A stretch of DNA of 64,000 nt from Acanthosoma haemorrhoidale (GCA_930367205.1 OV884014.1:120287768-120351767); one strand, 5' to 3'. Positions 1 to 14,535 are shown, numbered from the stretch's first letter. Notes: generated by a model not told the origin, from the sequence alone. Program-made: numbers and translations.

Positions 1-3000
1 AAAACATAATTTTACATCTATCCAGCTCCTTGATCTGTCACATTGCCGAAGCTTAGGGGATGGAAATATCTTCAAATCACTCTACCTCCGAAACCGCTTG
101 AAACATTTATGTCAATCATTGTCGGATTGTTGATAATATATAGATGTAAAAAATAAAAGAAACCACAAAATGCTGCCTTTACTGGTTCCAGAGAAATTAG
201 CGATAATGTATAATTCTAAATCTTTCAAGTTTCTTCAACAGCCAAATCCACCGAGCTAAGCAAAGTCGAATATGTTCACATCGCCCTACCTCCAAAACCA
301 CTATCATCAATTTGATCAAACTTTGTGGGTTTGTTGACAATACATAGAGGAACGTAAGCAAAGAATCCACATAATGCTCCCTTAACTTGTTGGAGAGTTA
401 TTAGCGATAAGAATAATTCTACATCTATCCAATTTCCTCAAACGCCAAATCGACCGAACTAAGCAAAGTGGAATATGTTCACATCGCCCAATCTCAAAAA
501 CTACTAGTATCAATTCCATGAAACTTTGTGGGATTGTTGACAATATATAGATGTACGTAATAAAAAAAATTAAAGAATGCTACTATAGCTGGTTGCCGAG
601 TTATTAGCGATAATGTATAATTCCAAATCTTTCAAGTATCTTTAACAGCCAAATCCACCGAGCTAAGCAAAGTCAAATATGTTCACATCGCCCTACCTCC
701 GAAACCTCTATCATCAATTTGATCAAACTTTGTGGGTTTGTTGACAATATATAGAGGAACGTAAGCAAAGAATCCACATAATGCTCCCTTAACTTGTTGC
801 AGAGTTATTAGTGATAAGAATAATTCTACATCTATCCAATTTCCTCAAACGCCAAATCGACCGAACTAAGCAAAGTGGAAGATGTTCACATCGCCCAATC
901 TCAAAAACTACTAGTATCAATTCAATGAAACTTTGTGGGATTGTTGACAATTTATAGATGTACGTAATAAAAAAAAATAAATAATCCTACTATAGCTGGT
1001 TGCCAAGTTATTAGCGATAAAAATAATTCTACATCTTTCCAATTACGGCAGCAGCCGAAATGACTGCGCTAAGCGAAGGGGAATATGTTCACATCGCCCT
1101 ACCTCCAAAACCACTATCATCAATTCGATCAAACTTTGTGGGTTTGTTGACAATACATAGAGGAACGTAAGCAAAGAATCCACATAATGCTCCCTTAACT
1201 TGTTGGAGAGTTATTAGCGATAAGAATAATTCTACATCTATCCAATTTCCTCAAACGCCAAATCGACCGAACTAAGCAAAGTGGAATATGTTCACATCGC
1301 CCAATCTCAAAAACTACTAGTATCAATTCAATGAAACTTTGTGGGATTGTTGACAATTTATAGATGTACGTAATAAAAAAAAATAAATAATCCTACTATA
1401 GCTGGTTGCCAAGTTATTAGCGATAAAAATAATTCTACATCTTTCTAATTTCGGCAGCAGCCAAAATGACCACGCTAAGCGAAGGTGAATATGTTCACAT
1501 CGCCCTTCCTAAAAAACTACCACCATCAATTTAATCAAACTTTGTGGGATTGTTGACAATACATAGATGTACATAATAAAAAAAAACACATAATGCTACC
1601 ATAACTGGTTGTTGAGTTATTAGCGATAAAAAAATTCTACATCTCTCCAATTACGGCAGCAGCCGAAATGACCGCGCTAAGCAAAGGGGAATATGTTAAC
1701 ATCGCCCTTCCTCAAAAACTACTAGCATCCATGAAATTAAACTTTGTGGTTTTGTTGACAATATATAGAGGAACGTAAGCAAAGAATCCACATAATGCTC
1801 CCATAACTTGTTGCAGAGTTATTAGCACTAAGAATAATTCAACATCTATCCGATTTCCTCAAACGCCAAATCGACCGAGCTTAGCAAAAGTAAATATGTT
1901 CACATTGTCCTAGCTCCAAAACCACCATCATCAATTCAATCTAACTTTGTGGGATTGTTGACAATACATAGATGTACGTAATAAAAAAAACTAAATAATG
2001 CTACCATAACTGGTTGCCCTGTAATTAGATATAAACATAATTTTACATCTATCCAGCTCCTTGATCTGTCACATTGCCAAAGCTTAGGGGATGGAAATAT
2101 CTTCAAATCACTCTACCTCCGAAACCGCTTGAAACATTTATGTCAAACATTGTGGGATTGTTGATAATATATAGATGTAAAAAATAAAAGAAACCACAAA
2201 ATGCTGCCTTTACTGGTTCCAGAGAAATTAGCGATAATGTATAATTCTAAATCTTTCAAGTTTCTTCAACAGCCAAATCCACCGAGCTAAGCAAAGTCGA
2301 ATATGTTCACATCGCCCTACCTCCGAAACTACTATCATCAATTTGATCAAACTTTGTGGGTTTGTTGACAACATAGAGAGGAACGTAAGCAAAGAATCCA
2401 CATAATGCTCCCTTAACTTGTTGGAGAGTTATTAGCGATAAGAATAATTCTACATCTATCCAATTTCCTCAAACGTCAAATCGATCGAGCTTAGCAAAAG
2501 TGAATATGTTCACATCGCCCAATCTCAAAAACTACTAGTATCAATTCAATGAAACTTTGTGGGATTGTTGACAATATATAGATGTACGTAATAAAAAAAA
2601 TTAAAGAATGCTACTATAGCTGGTTGCCGAGTTATTAGCGATAATGTATAATTCCAAATCTTTCAAGTATGTTTAACAGCCAAATCCACCGAGCTAAGCA
2701 AAGTCAAATATGTTCACATCGCCCTACCTCCGAAACCTCTATCATCAATTTGATCAAACTTTGTGGGTTTGTTGACAATATATAGAGGAACGTAAGCAAA
2801 GAATCCACATAATGCTCCCTTAACTTGTTGCAGAGTTATTAGTGATAAGAATAATTCTACATCTATCCAATTTCCTCAAACGCCAAATCGACCGAACTAA
2901 GCAAAGTGGAAGATGTTCACATCGCCCAATCTCAAAAACTACTAGTATCAATTCAATGAAACTTTGTGGGATTGTTGACAATTTATAGATGTACGTAATA

Positions 3001-6000
3001 AAAAAAAATAAATAATCCTACTATAGCTGGTTGCCAAGTTATTAGCGATAAAAATAATTCTACATCTTTCCAATTACGGCAGCAGCCGAAATGACTGCGC
3101 TAAGCGAAGGGGAATATGTTCACATCGCCCTACCTCCAAAACCACTATCATCAATTCGATCAAACTTTGTGGGTTTGTTGACAATACATAGAGGAACGTA
3201 AGCAAAGAATCCACATAATGCTCCCTTAACTTGTTGGAGAGTTATTAGCGATAAGAATAATTCTACATCTATCCAATTTCCTCAAACGCCAAATCGACCG
3301 AACTAAGCAAAGTGGAATATGTTCACATCGCCCAATCTCAAAAACTACTAGTATCAATTCAATGAAACTTTGTGGGATTGTTGACAATTTATAGATGTAC
3401 GTAATAAAAAAAAATAAATAATCCTACTATAGCTGGTTGCCAAGTTATTAGCGATAAAAATAATTCTACATCTTTCTAATTTCGGCAGCAGCCAAAATGA
3501 CCACGCTAAGCGAAGGTGAATATGTTCACATCGCCCTTCCTAAAAAACTACCACCATCAATTTAATCAAACTTTGTGGGATTGTTGACAATACATAGATG
3601 TACATAATAAAAAAAAACACATAATGCTACCATAACTGGTTGTTGAGTTATTAGCGATAAAAAAATTCTACATCTCTCCAATTACGGCAGCAGCCGAAAT
3701 GACCGCGCTAAGCAAAGGGGAATATGTTAACATCGCCCTTCCTCAAAAACTACTAGCATCCATGAAATTAAACTTTGTGGTTTTGTTGACAATATATAGA
3801 GGAACGTAAGCAAAGAATCCACATAATGCTCCCATAACTTGTTGCAGAGTTATTAGCACTAAGAATAATTCAACATCTATCCGATTTCCTCAAACGCCAA
3901 ATCGACCGAGCTTAGCAAAAGTGAATATGTTCACATTGTCCTAGCTCCAAAACCACCATCATCAATTCAATCTAACTTTGTGGGATTGTTGACAATACAT
4001 AGATGTACGTAATAAAAAAAACTAAATAATGCTACCATAACTGGTTGCCCTGTAATTAGATATAAACATAATTTTACATCTATCCAGCTCCTTGATCTGT
4101 CACATTGCCGAAGCTTAGGGGATGGAAATATCTTCAAATCACTCTACCTCCGAAACCGCTTGAAACATTTATGTCAAACATTGTGGGATTGTTGATAATA
4201 TATAGATGTAAAAAATAAAAGAAACCACAAAATGCTGCCTTTACTGGTTCCAGAGAAATTAGCGATAATGTATAATTCTAAATCTTTCAAGTTTCTTCAA
4301 CAGCCAAATCCACCGAGCTAAGCAAAGTCGAATATGTTCACATCGCCCTACCTCCGAAACTACTATCATCAATTTGATCAAACTTTGTGGGTTTGTTGAC
4401 AACATAGAGAGGAACGTAAGCAAAGAATCCACATAATGCTCCCTTAACTTGTTGGAGAGTTATTAGCGATAAGAATAATTCTACATCTATCCAATTTCCT
4501 CAAACGTCAAATCGATCGAGCTTAGCAAAAGTGAATATGTTCACATCGGCCTAGCTCCAAAACCACTATCATCAATTGAATCAAACTTTGTGGGTTTGTA
4601 AACAATATATAGATGTACGTAATAAAAAAAACCACATAATGCTACCATAATTAGTTGCCGAGTTATAAGCGATAATGCATAATTCTAAATCTTTTAAGTT
4701 TCTTCAACAGCCGAATCCACCGAACTAAGCAAAGTGGAATATGTTCACATCGCCCAATCTCAAAAACTACTAGCATCAATTCAATGAAACTTTGTGGGAT
4801 TGTTGACAATATATAGATGTACGTAATAAAAAAAATTAAATAATGCTACTATAGCTGGTTGCCCAGTTATTAGCGATAAAAATAATTCTACATCTTTCCA
4901 ATTTCGGCAGCAGCCAAAATGACCGCGCTAAGCGAAGGTGAATATGTTCACATCGCCCTTCCTAAAAAACTACCACCGTCAATTTAATCAAACTTTGTGG
5001 GATTGTTGAAAATATATAGATGTACATAATAAAAAAAAACACATAATGCTACCATAACTGGTTGCTGAGTTATTAGCGATAAAAAAATTCTACATCTTTC
5101 CAATTACGGCAGCAGCCGAAATGACCGCGCTAAGCGAAGGGGAATATGTTCACATCGCCCTACCTCCAAAACCACTATCATCAATTCGATCAAACTTTGT
5201 GGGTTTGTTGACAATACATAGAGGAACGTAAGCAAAGAATCCACATAATGCTCCCTTAACTTGTTGGAGAGTTATTAGCGATAAGAATAATTCTACATCT
5301 ATCCAATTTCCTCAAACGCCAAATCGACCGAACTAAGCAAAGTGGAATATGTTCACATCGCCCAATCTCAAAAACTACTAGTATCAATTCAATGAAACTT
5401 TGTGGGATTGTTGACAATTTATAGATGTACGTAATAAAAAAAAATAAATAATCCTACTATAGCTGGTTGCCAAGTTATTAGCGATAAAAATAATTCTACA
5501 TCTTTCTAATTTCGGCAGCAGCCAAAATGACCACGCTAAGCGAAGGTGAATATGTTCACATCGCCCTTCCTAAAAAACTACGACCATCAATTTAATCAAA
5601 CTTTGTGGGATTGTTGACAATATATAGATGTACATAATAAAAAAAAACACATAATGCTACCATAACTGGTTGTTGAGTTATTAGCGATAAAAAAATTCTA
5701 CATCTCTCCAATTACGGCAGCAGCCGAAATGACCGCGCTAAGCAAAGGGGAATATGTTAACATCGCCCTTCCTCAAAAACTACTAGCATCCATGAAATTA
5801 AACTTTGTGGTTTTGTTGACAATATATAGAGGAACGTAAGCAAAGAATCCACATAATGCTCCCATAACTTGTTGCAGAGTTATTAGCACTAAGAATAATT
5901 CAACATCTATCCGATTTCCTCAAACGCCAAATCGACCGAGCTTAGCAAAAGTGAATATGTTCACATTGTCCTAGCTCCAAAACCACCATCATCAATTCAA

Positions 6001-9000
6001 TCTAACTTTGTGGGATTGTTGACAATACATAGATGTACGTAATAAAAAAAACTAAATAATGCTACAATAACTGGTTGCCCAGTAATTAGCAAAAAACATA
6101 ATTTTACATCTATCCAGCTCCTTGATCTGTCACATTGCCGAAGCTTAGGGGATGGAAATATCTTCAAATCACTCTACCTCCGAAACCGCTTGAAACATTT
6201 ATGTCAATCATTGTCGGATTGTTGATAATATATAGATGTAAAAAATAAAAGAAACCACAAAATGCTGCCTTTACTGGTTCCAGAGAAATTAGCGATAATG
6301 TATAATTCTAAATCTTTCAAGTTTCTTCAACAACCAAATCCACCGAGCTAAGCAAAGTCGAATATGTTCACATCGCCCTACCTCCAAAACCACTATCATC
6401 AATTTGATCAAACTTTGTGGGTTTGTTGACAATACATAGAGGAACGTAAGCAAAGAATCCACATAATGCTCCCTTAACTTGTTGGAGAGTTATTAGCGAT
6501 AAGAATAATTCTACATCTATCCAATTTCCTCAAACGTCAAATCGATCGAGCTTAGCAAAAGTGAATATGTTCACATCGGCCTAGCTCCAAAACCACTATC
6601 ATCAATTGAATCAAACTTTGTGGGTTTGTAAACAATATATAGATGTACGTAATAAAAAAAAACACATAATGCTACCATAATTAGTTGCCGAGTTATAAGC
6701 GATAATGCATAATTCTAAATCTTTTAAGTTTCTTCAACAGCCGAATCCACCGAACTAAGCAAAGTGGAATATGTTCACATCGCCCAATCTCAAAAACTAC
6801 TAGCATCAATTTGATCAAACTTTGTGGGTTTGTTGACAATATATAGCGAAGTTGACCGCGCTAAGCGAAGGTGAATATGTTCACATCGCCCTTCCTAAAA
6901 AACTACCACCGTCAATTTAATCAAACTTTGTGGGATTGTTGAAAATATATAGATGTACATAATAAAAAAAAACACATAATGCTACCATAACTGGTTGCTG
7001 AGTTATTAGCGATAAAAAAATTCTACATCTTTCCAATTACGGCAGCAGCCGAAATGACCGCGCTAAGCGAAGGGGAATATGTTCACATCGCCCTACCTCC
7101 AAAACCACTATCATCAATTCGATCAAACTTTGTGGGTTTGTTGACAATACATAGAGGAACGTAAGCAAAGAATCCACATAATGCTCCCTTAACTTGTTGG
7201 AGAGTTATTAGCGATAAGAATAATTCTACATCTATCCAATTTCCTCAAACGCCAAATCGACCGAACTAAGCAAAGTGGAATATGTTCACATAGCCCAATC
7301 TCAAAAACTACTAGTATCAATTCAATGAAACTTTGTGGGATTGTTGACAATTTATAGATGTACGTAATAAAAAAAAATAAATAATCCTACTATAGCTGGT
7401 TGCCAAGTTATTAGCGATAAAAATAATTCTACATCTTTCTAATTTCGGCAGCAGCCAAAATGACCACGCTAAGCGAAGGTGAATATGTTCACATCGCCCT
7501 TCCTAAAAAACTACCACCATCAATTTAATCAAACTTTGTGGGATTGTTGACAATATATAGATGTACATAATAAAAAAAAACACATAATGCTACCATAACT
7601 GGTTGTTGAGTTATTAGCGATAAAAAAATTCTACATCTCTCCAATTACGGCAGCAGCCGAAATGACCGCGCTAAGCAAAGGGGAATATGTTAACATCGCC
7701 CTTCCTCAAAAACTACTAGCATCCATGAAATTAAACTTTGTGGTTTTGTTGACAATATATAGAGGAACGTAAGCAAAGAATCCACATAATGCTCCCATAA
7801 CTTGTTGCAGAGTTATTAGCACTAAGAATAATTCAACATCTATCCGATTTCCTCAAACGCCAAATCGACCGAGCTTAGCAAAAGTGAATATGTTCACATT
7901 GTCCTAGCTCCAAAACCACCATCATCAATTCAATCTAACTTTGTGGGATTGTTGACAATACATAGATGTACGTAATAAAAAAAACTAAATAATGCTACAA
8001 TAACTGGTTGCCCAGTAATTAGCAAAAAACATAATTTTACATCTATCCAGCTCCTTGATCTGTCACATTGCCGAAGCTTAGGGGATGGAAATATCTTCAA
8101 ATCACTCTACCTCCGAAACCGCTTGAAACATTTATGTCAATCATTGTCGGATTGTTGATAATATATAGATGTAAAAAATAAAAGAAACCACAAAATGCTG
8201 CCTTTACTGGTTCCAGAGAAATTAGCGATAATGTATAATTCTAAATCTTTCAAGTTTCTTCAACAGCCAAATCCACCGAGCTAAGCAAAGTCGAATATGT
8301 TCACATCGCCCTACCTCCAAAACCACTATCATCAATTTGATCAAACTTTGTGGGTTTGTTGACAATACATAGAGGAACGTAAGCAAAGAATCCACATAAT
8401 GCTCCCTTAACTTGTTGGAGAGTTATTAGCGATAAGAATAATTCTACATCTATCCAATTTCCTCAAACGTCAAATCGATCGAGCTTAGCAAAAGTGAATA
8501 TGTTCACATCGGCCTAGCTCCAAAACCACTATCATCAATTGAATCAAACTTTGTGGGTTTGTAAACAATATATAGATGTACGTAATAAAAAAAACCACAT
8601 AATGCTACCATAATTAGTTGCCGAGTTATAAGCGATAATGTATAATTCTAAATCTTTCAAGTTTCTTCAACAGCCAAATCCACCGAGCTAAGCAAAGTGG
8701 AATATGTTCACATCGCCCTACCTCCAAAACCACTATCATCAATTCGATCAAACTTTGTGGGTTTGTTGACAATACATAGAGGAACGTAAGCAAAGAATCA
8801 ACATAATGCTCCCTTAACTTGTTGGAGAGTTATTAGCGATAAGAATAATTCTACATCTATCCAATTTCCTCAAACGCCAAATCGACCGAACTAAGCAAAG
8901 TGGAATATGTTCACATCGCCCAATCTCAAAAACTACTAGTATCAATTCAATGAAACTTTGTGGGATTGTTGACAATTTATAGATGTACGTAATAAAAAAA

Positions 9001-12000
9001 AATAAATAATCCTACTATAGCTGGTTGCCAAGTTATTAGCGATAAAAATAATTCTACATCTTTCTAATTTCGGCAGCAGCCAAAATGACCACGCTAAGCG
9101 AAGGTGAATATGTTCACATCGCCCTTCCTAAAAAACTACCACCATCAATTTAATCAAACTTTGTGGGATTGTTGACAATACATAGATGTACATAATAAAA
9201 AAAAACACATAATGCTACCATAACTGGTTGTTGAGTTATTAGCGATAAAAAAATTCTACATCTCTCCAATTACGGCAGCAGCCGAAATGACCGCGCTAAG
9301 CAAAGGGGAATATGTTAACATCGCCCTTCCTCAAAAACTACTAGCATCCATGAAATTAAACTTTGTGGTTTTGTTGACAATATATAGAAGAACGTAAGCA
9401 AAGAATCCACATAATGCTCCCATAACTTGTTGCAGAGTTATTAGCACTAAGAATAATTCAACATCTATCCGATTTCCTCAAACGCCAAATCGACCGAGCT
9501 TAGCAAAAGTAAATATGTTCACATTGTCCTAGCTCCAAAACCACCATCATCAATTCAATCTAACTTTGTGGGATTGTTGACAATACATAGATGTACGTAA
9601 TAAAAAAAACTAAATAATGCTACCATAACTGGTTGCCCTGTAATTAGATATAAACATAATTTTACATCTATCCAGCTCCTTGATCTGTCACATTGCCGAA
9701 GCTTAGGGGATGGAAATATCTTCAAATCACTCTACCTCCGAAACCGCTTGAAACATTTATGTCAAACATTGTGGGATTGTTGATAATATATAGATGTAAA
9801 AAATAAAAGAAACCACAAAATGCTGCCTTTACTGGTTCCAGAGAAATTAGCGATAATGTATAATTCTAAATCTTTCAAGTTTCTTCAACAGCCAAATCCA
9901 CCGAGCTAAGCAAAGTCGAATATGTTCACATCGCCCTACCTCCGAAACTACTATCATCAATTTGATCAAACTTTGTGGGTTTGTTGACAACATAGAGAGG
10001 AACGTAAGCAAAGAATCCACATAATGCTCCCTTAACTTGTTGGAGAGTTATTAGCGATAAGAATAATTCTACATCTATCCAATTTCCTCAAACGTCAAAT
10101 CGATCGAGCTTAGCAAAAGTGAATATGTTCACATCGGCCTAGCTCCAAAACCACTATCATCAATTGAATCAAACTTTGTGGGTTTGTAAACAATATATAG
10201 ATGTACGTAATAAAAAAAACCACATAATGCTACCATAATTAGTTGCCGAGTTATAAGCGATAATGCATAATTCTAAATCTTTTAAGTTTCTTCAACAGCC
10301 GAATCCACCGAACTAAGCAAAGTGGAATATGTTCACATCGCCCAATCTCAAAAACTACTAGCATCAATTCAATGAAACTTTGTGGGATTGTTGACAATAT
10401 ATAGATGTACGTAATAAAAAAAATTAAATAATGCTACTATAGCTGGTTGCCCAGTTATTAGCGATAAAAATAATTCTACATCTTTCCAATTTCGGCAGCA
10501 GCCAAAATGACCGCGCTAAGCGAAGGTGAATATGTTCACATCGCCCTTCCTAAAAAACTACCACCGTCAATTTAATCAAACATTGTGGGATTGTTGAAAA
10601 TATATAGATGTACATAATAAAAAAAAACACATAATGCTACCATAACTGGTTGCTGAGTTATTAGCGATAAAAAAATTCTACATCTTTCCAATTACGGCAG
10701 CAGCCGAAATGACCGCGCTAAGCGAAGGGGAATATGTTCACATCGCCCTACCTCCAAAACCACTATCATCAATTCGATCAAACTTTGTGGGTTTGTTGAC
10801 AATACATAGAGGAACGTAAGCAAAGAATCCACATAATGCTCCCTTAACTTGTTGGAGAGTTATTAGCGATAAGAATAATTCTACATCTATCCAATTTCCT
10901 CAAACGCCAAATCGACCGAACTAAGCAAAGTGGAATATGTTCACATCGCCCAATCTCAAAAACTACTAGTATCAATTCAATGAAACTTTGTGGGATTGTT
11001 GACAATTTATAGATGTACGTAATAAAAAAAAATAAATAATCCTACTATAGCTGGTTGCCAAGTTATTAGCGATAAAAATAATTCTACATCTTTCTAATTT
11101 CGGCAGCAGCCAAAATGACCACGCTAAGCGAAGGTGAATATGTTCACATCGCCCTTCCTAAAAAACTACCACCATCAATTTAATCAAACTTTGTGGGATT
11201 GTTGACAATACATAGATGTACATAATAAAAAAAAACACATAATGCTACCATAACTGGTTGTTGAGTTATTAGCGATAAAAAAATTCTACATCTCTCCAAT
11301 TACGGCAGCAGCCGAAATGACCGCGCTAAGCAAAGGGGAATATGTTAACATCGCCCTTCCTCAAAAACTACTAGCATCCATGAAATTAAACTTTGTGGTT
11401 TTGTTGACAATATATAGAAGAACGTAAGCAAAGAATCCACATAATGCTCCCATAACTTGTTGCAGAGTTATTAGCACTAAGAATAATTCAACATCTATCC
11501 GATTTCCTCAAACGCCAAATCGACCGAGCTTAGCAAAAGTAAATATGTTCACATTGTCCTAGCTCCAAAACCACCATCATCAATTCAATCTAACTTTGTG
11601 GGATTGTTGACAATACATAGATGTACGTAATAAAAAAAACTAAATAATGCTACCATAACTGGTTGCCCTGTAATTAGATATAAACATAATTTTACATCTA
11701 TCCAGCTCCTTGATCTGTCACATTGCCGAAGCTTAGGGGATGGAAATATCTTCAAATCACTCTACCTCCGAAACCGCTTGAAACATTTATGTCAAACATT
11801 GTGGGATTGTTGATAATATATAGATGTAAAAAATAAAAGAAACCACAAAATGCTGCCTTTACTGGTTCCAGAGAAATTAGCGATAATGTATAATTCTAAA
11901 TCTTTCAAGTTTCTTCAACAGCCAAATCCACCGAGCTAAGCAAAGTCGAATACGTTCACATCGCCCTACCTCCGAAACTACTATCATCAATTTGATCAAA

Positions 12001-12070
12001 CTTTGTGGGTTTGTTGACAACATAGAGAGGAACGTAAGCAAAGAATCCACATAATGCTCCCTTAACTTGT
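1..12070 (+). repeat. Satellite array, ~203-bp monomers in mostly ten-monomer higher-order repeats
   Basis: Tandem monomers of about 203 bp, recognised by the recurring core GAATATGTTCACATCG (for example near 268, 471, 878, 1081, 1284). The diverged A monomer, marked by CTCCTTGATCTG, recurs with TTGATCTG at 30, 2061, 4092, 6122, 8055, 9680 and 11710. Spacings are 2031, 2031, 2030, 1933, 1625 and 2030, that is ten monomers, with one unit shortened by about 97 bp and one of eight monomers. Subtype order in the ten-monomer unit at 2061 is A-B-C-B-C-F-C-E-F-G; at 4092 and 9680 it is A-B-C-D-E-F-C-E-F-G. No coding sequence is seen; short antisense ORFs are by-products of the repeat. I do not recognise the satellite by name. 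Confidence 0.93.
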
Positions 12071-13721
12071 TGGAGAGTTATTAGCGATAAGAATAATTCT
12101 ACATCTATCCAATTTCCTCAAACGTCAAATCGATCGAGCTTAGCAAAAGTGAATATGTTCACATCGGCCTAGCTCCAAAACCACTATCATCAATTGAATC
12201 AAACTTTGTGGGTTTGTAAACAATATATAGATGTACGTAATAAAAAAAACCACATAATGCTACCATAATTAGTTGCCGAGTTATAAGCGATAATGCATAA
12301 TTCTAAATCTTTTAAGTTTCTTCAACAGCCGAATCCACCGAACTAAGCAAAGTGGAATATGTTCACATCGCCCAATCTCAAAAACTACTAGCATCAATTC
12401 AATGAAACTTTGTGGGATTGTTGACAATATATAGATGTACGTAATAAAAAAAATTAAATAATGCTACTATAGCTGGTTGCCCAGTTATTAGCGATAAAAA
12501 TAATTCTACATCTTTCCAATTTCGGCAGCAGCCAAAATGACCGCGCTAAGCGAAGGTGAATATGTTCACATCGCCCTTCCTAAAAAACTACCACCGTCAA
12601 TTTAATCAAACTTTGTGGGATTGTTGAAAATATATAGATGTACATAATAAAAAAAAACACATAATGCTACCATAACTGGTTGCTGAGTTATTAGCGATAA
12701 AAAAATTCTACATCTTTCCATTTACGGCAGCAGCCGAAATGACCGCGCTAAGCGAAGGGGAATATGTTCACATCGCCCTACCTCCAAAACCACTATCATC
12801 AATTCGATCAAACTTTGTGGGTTTGTTGACAATACATAGAGGAACGTAAGCAAAGAATCCACATAATGCTCCCTTAACTTGTTGGAGAGTTATTAGCGAT
12901 AAGAATAATTCTACATCTATCCAATTTCCTCAAACGCCAAATCGACCGAACTAAGCAAAGTGGAATATGTTCACATCGCCCAATCTCAAAAACTACTAGT
13001 ATCAATTCAATGAAACTTTGTGGGATTGTTGAAAATTTATAGATGTACGTAATAAAAAAAAATAAATAATCCTACTATAGCTGGTTGCCAAGTTATTAGC
13101 GATAAAAATAATTCTACATCTTTCTAATTTCGGCAGCAGCCAAAATGACCACGCTAAGCGAAGGTGAATATGTTCACATCGCCCTTCCTAAAAAACTACC
13201 ACCATCAATTTAATCAAACTTTGTGGGATTGTTGACAATATATAGATGTACATAATAAAAAAAAACACATAATGCTACCATAACTGGTTGTTGAGTTATT
13301 AGCGATAAAAAAATTCTACATCTCTCCAATTACGGCAGCAGCCGAAATGACCGCGCTAAGCAAAGGGGAATATGTTAACATCGCCCTTCCTCAAAAACTA
13401 CTAGCATCCATGAAATTAAACTTTGTGGTTTTGTTGACAATATATAGAGGAACGTAAGCAAAGAATCCACATAATGCTCCCATAACTTGTTGCAGAGTTA
13501 TTAGCACTAAGAATAATTCAACATCTATCCGATTTCCTCAAACGCCAAATCGACCGAGCTTAGCAAAAGTGAATATGTTCACATTGTCCTAGCTCCAAAA
13601 CCACCATCATCAATTCGATCTAACTTTGTGGGATTGTTGACAATACATAGATGTACGTAATAAAAAAAACTAAATAATGCTACCATAACTGGTTGCCCTG
13701 TAATTAGCAATAAACATAATT

Positions 13722-13925
13722 TTACATCTATCCAGCTCCTTGATCTGTCACATTGCCGAAGCCTAGGGGATGGAAATATCTTCAAATCACTCTACCTCCG
13801 AAACCGCTTGAAACATTTATGTCAATCATTGTCGGATTGTTGATAATATATAGATTTAAAAAATAAAAGAAACCACAAAATGCTGCCTTTACTGGTTCCA
13901 GAGAAATTAAAGATAATGTATAATT
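13722..13925 (+). repeat. Exemplar satellite monomer, subtype A (204 bp)
   Basis: First monomer of the best seven-monomer HOR. It is the most diverged subtype: CAGCTCCTTGATCTG at its start, a GAAATATCTTC core instead of GAATATGTTCAC, ACCGCTTGAAACA, and an A-rich run (AAAAAATAAAAG). The TTGT-NN-ACAA dyad found in most other subtypes is broken here (TTGTTGATAAT). Private tags make A the best HOR boundary marker. Confidence 0.85.
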
Positions 13926-14128
13926 CTAAATCTTTCAAGTTTCTTCAACAGCCAAATCCACCGAGCTAAGCAAAGTCGAATATGTTCACATCGCCCTACC
14001 TCCGAAACTACTATCATCAATTTGATCAAACTTTGTGGGTTTGTTGACAACATATAGAGGAACGTAAGCAAAGAATCCACATAATGCTCCCTTAACTTGT
14101 TGGAGAGTTATTAGCGATAAGAATAATT
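13926..14128 (+). repeat. Exemplar satellite monomer, subtype B (203 bp)
   Basis: Second monomer of the HOR. Tags: CTTTCAAGTTTCTTCAACAG, CCGAGCTAAGCAAAGTCG, the ten-base palindrome TTTGATCAAA, and AGAGGAACGTAAGCAAAG. This subtype lacks the long A-tract of C, D, E and G and carries a GCAAAGAATCC segment in its place. Confidence 0.85.
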
Positions 14129-14332
14129 CTACATCTATCCAATTTCCTCAAACGTCAAATCGATCGAGCTTAGCAAAAGTGAATATGTTCACATCGGCCT
14201 AGCTCCAAAACCACTATCATCAATTAAATCAAACTTTGTGGGTTTGTAAACAATATATAGATGTACGTAATAAAAAAAAACACATAATGCTACCATAATT
14301 AGTTGCCGAGTTATAAGCGATAATGCATAATT
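14129..14332 (+). repeat. Exemplar satellite monomer, subtype C (204 bp)
   Basis: Third monomer. Tags: ATCTATCCAATTTCCTC, GCTTAGCAAAAGTG, CATCGGCCTAGCTCC and GGGTTTGTAAACAATATA. The TTGT-NN-ACAA dyad has AA in its centre, which gives GTAAACAA, a match to the forkhead-type consensus. Whether anything binds it is unknown. Confidence 0.85.
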
Positions 14333-14535
14333 CTAAATCTTTTAAGTTTCTTCAACAGCCGAATCCACCGAACTAAGCAAAGTGGAATATGTTCACATCG
14401 CCCAATCTCAAAAACTACTAGCATCAATTCAATGAAACTTTGTGGGATTGTTGACAATATATAGATGTACGTAATAAAAAAAATTAAATAATGCTACTAT
14501 AGCTGGTTGCCCAGTTATTAGCGATAAAAATAATT
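14333..14535 (+). repeat. Exemplar satellite monomer, subtype D (203 bp)
   Basis: Fourth monomer. Tags: CTTTTAAGTTTCTTC, CCGAACTAAGCAAAGTGG, CGCCCAATCTCAAAAACTAC and ATTCAATGAAACTTTG. It carries the dyad ATTGTTGACAAT at 14447-14458 and a TAATAAAAAAAATTAAA A-tract. Confidence 0.85.

Noticed and set aside
1..2030. CRISPR-like array of regular repeats
   Set aside because: Repeats are head-to-tail 203-bp monomers with no unique spacers; this is a eukaryotic satellite.
13926..14128. TTTGATCAAA ten-base palindrome as a regulatory site
   Set aside because: Confined to B-type monomers and replaced by TTCAATGAAA, TTGAATCAAA or TTTAATCAAA in others, so there is no sign of conservation across the array.
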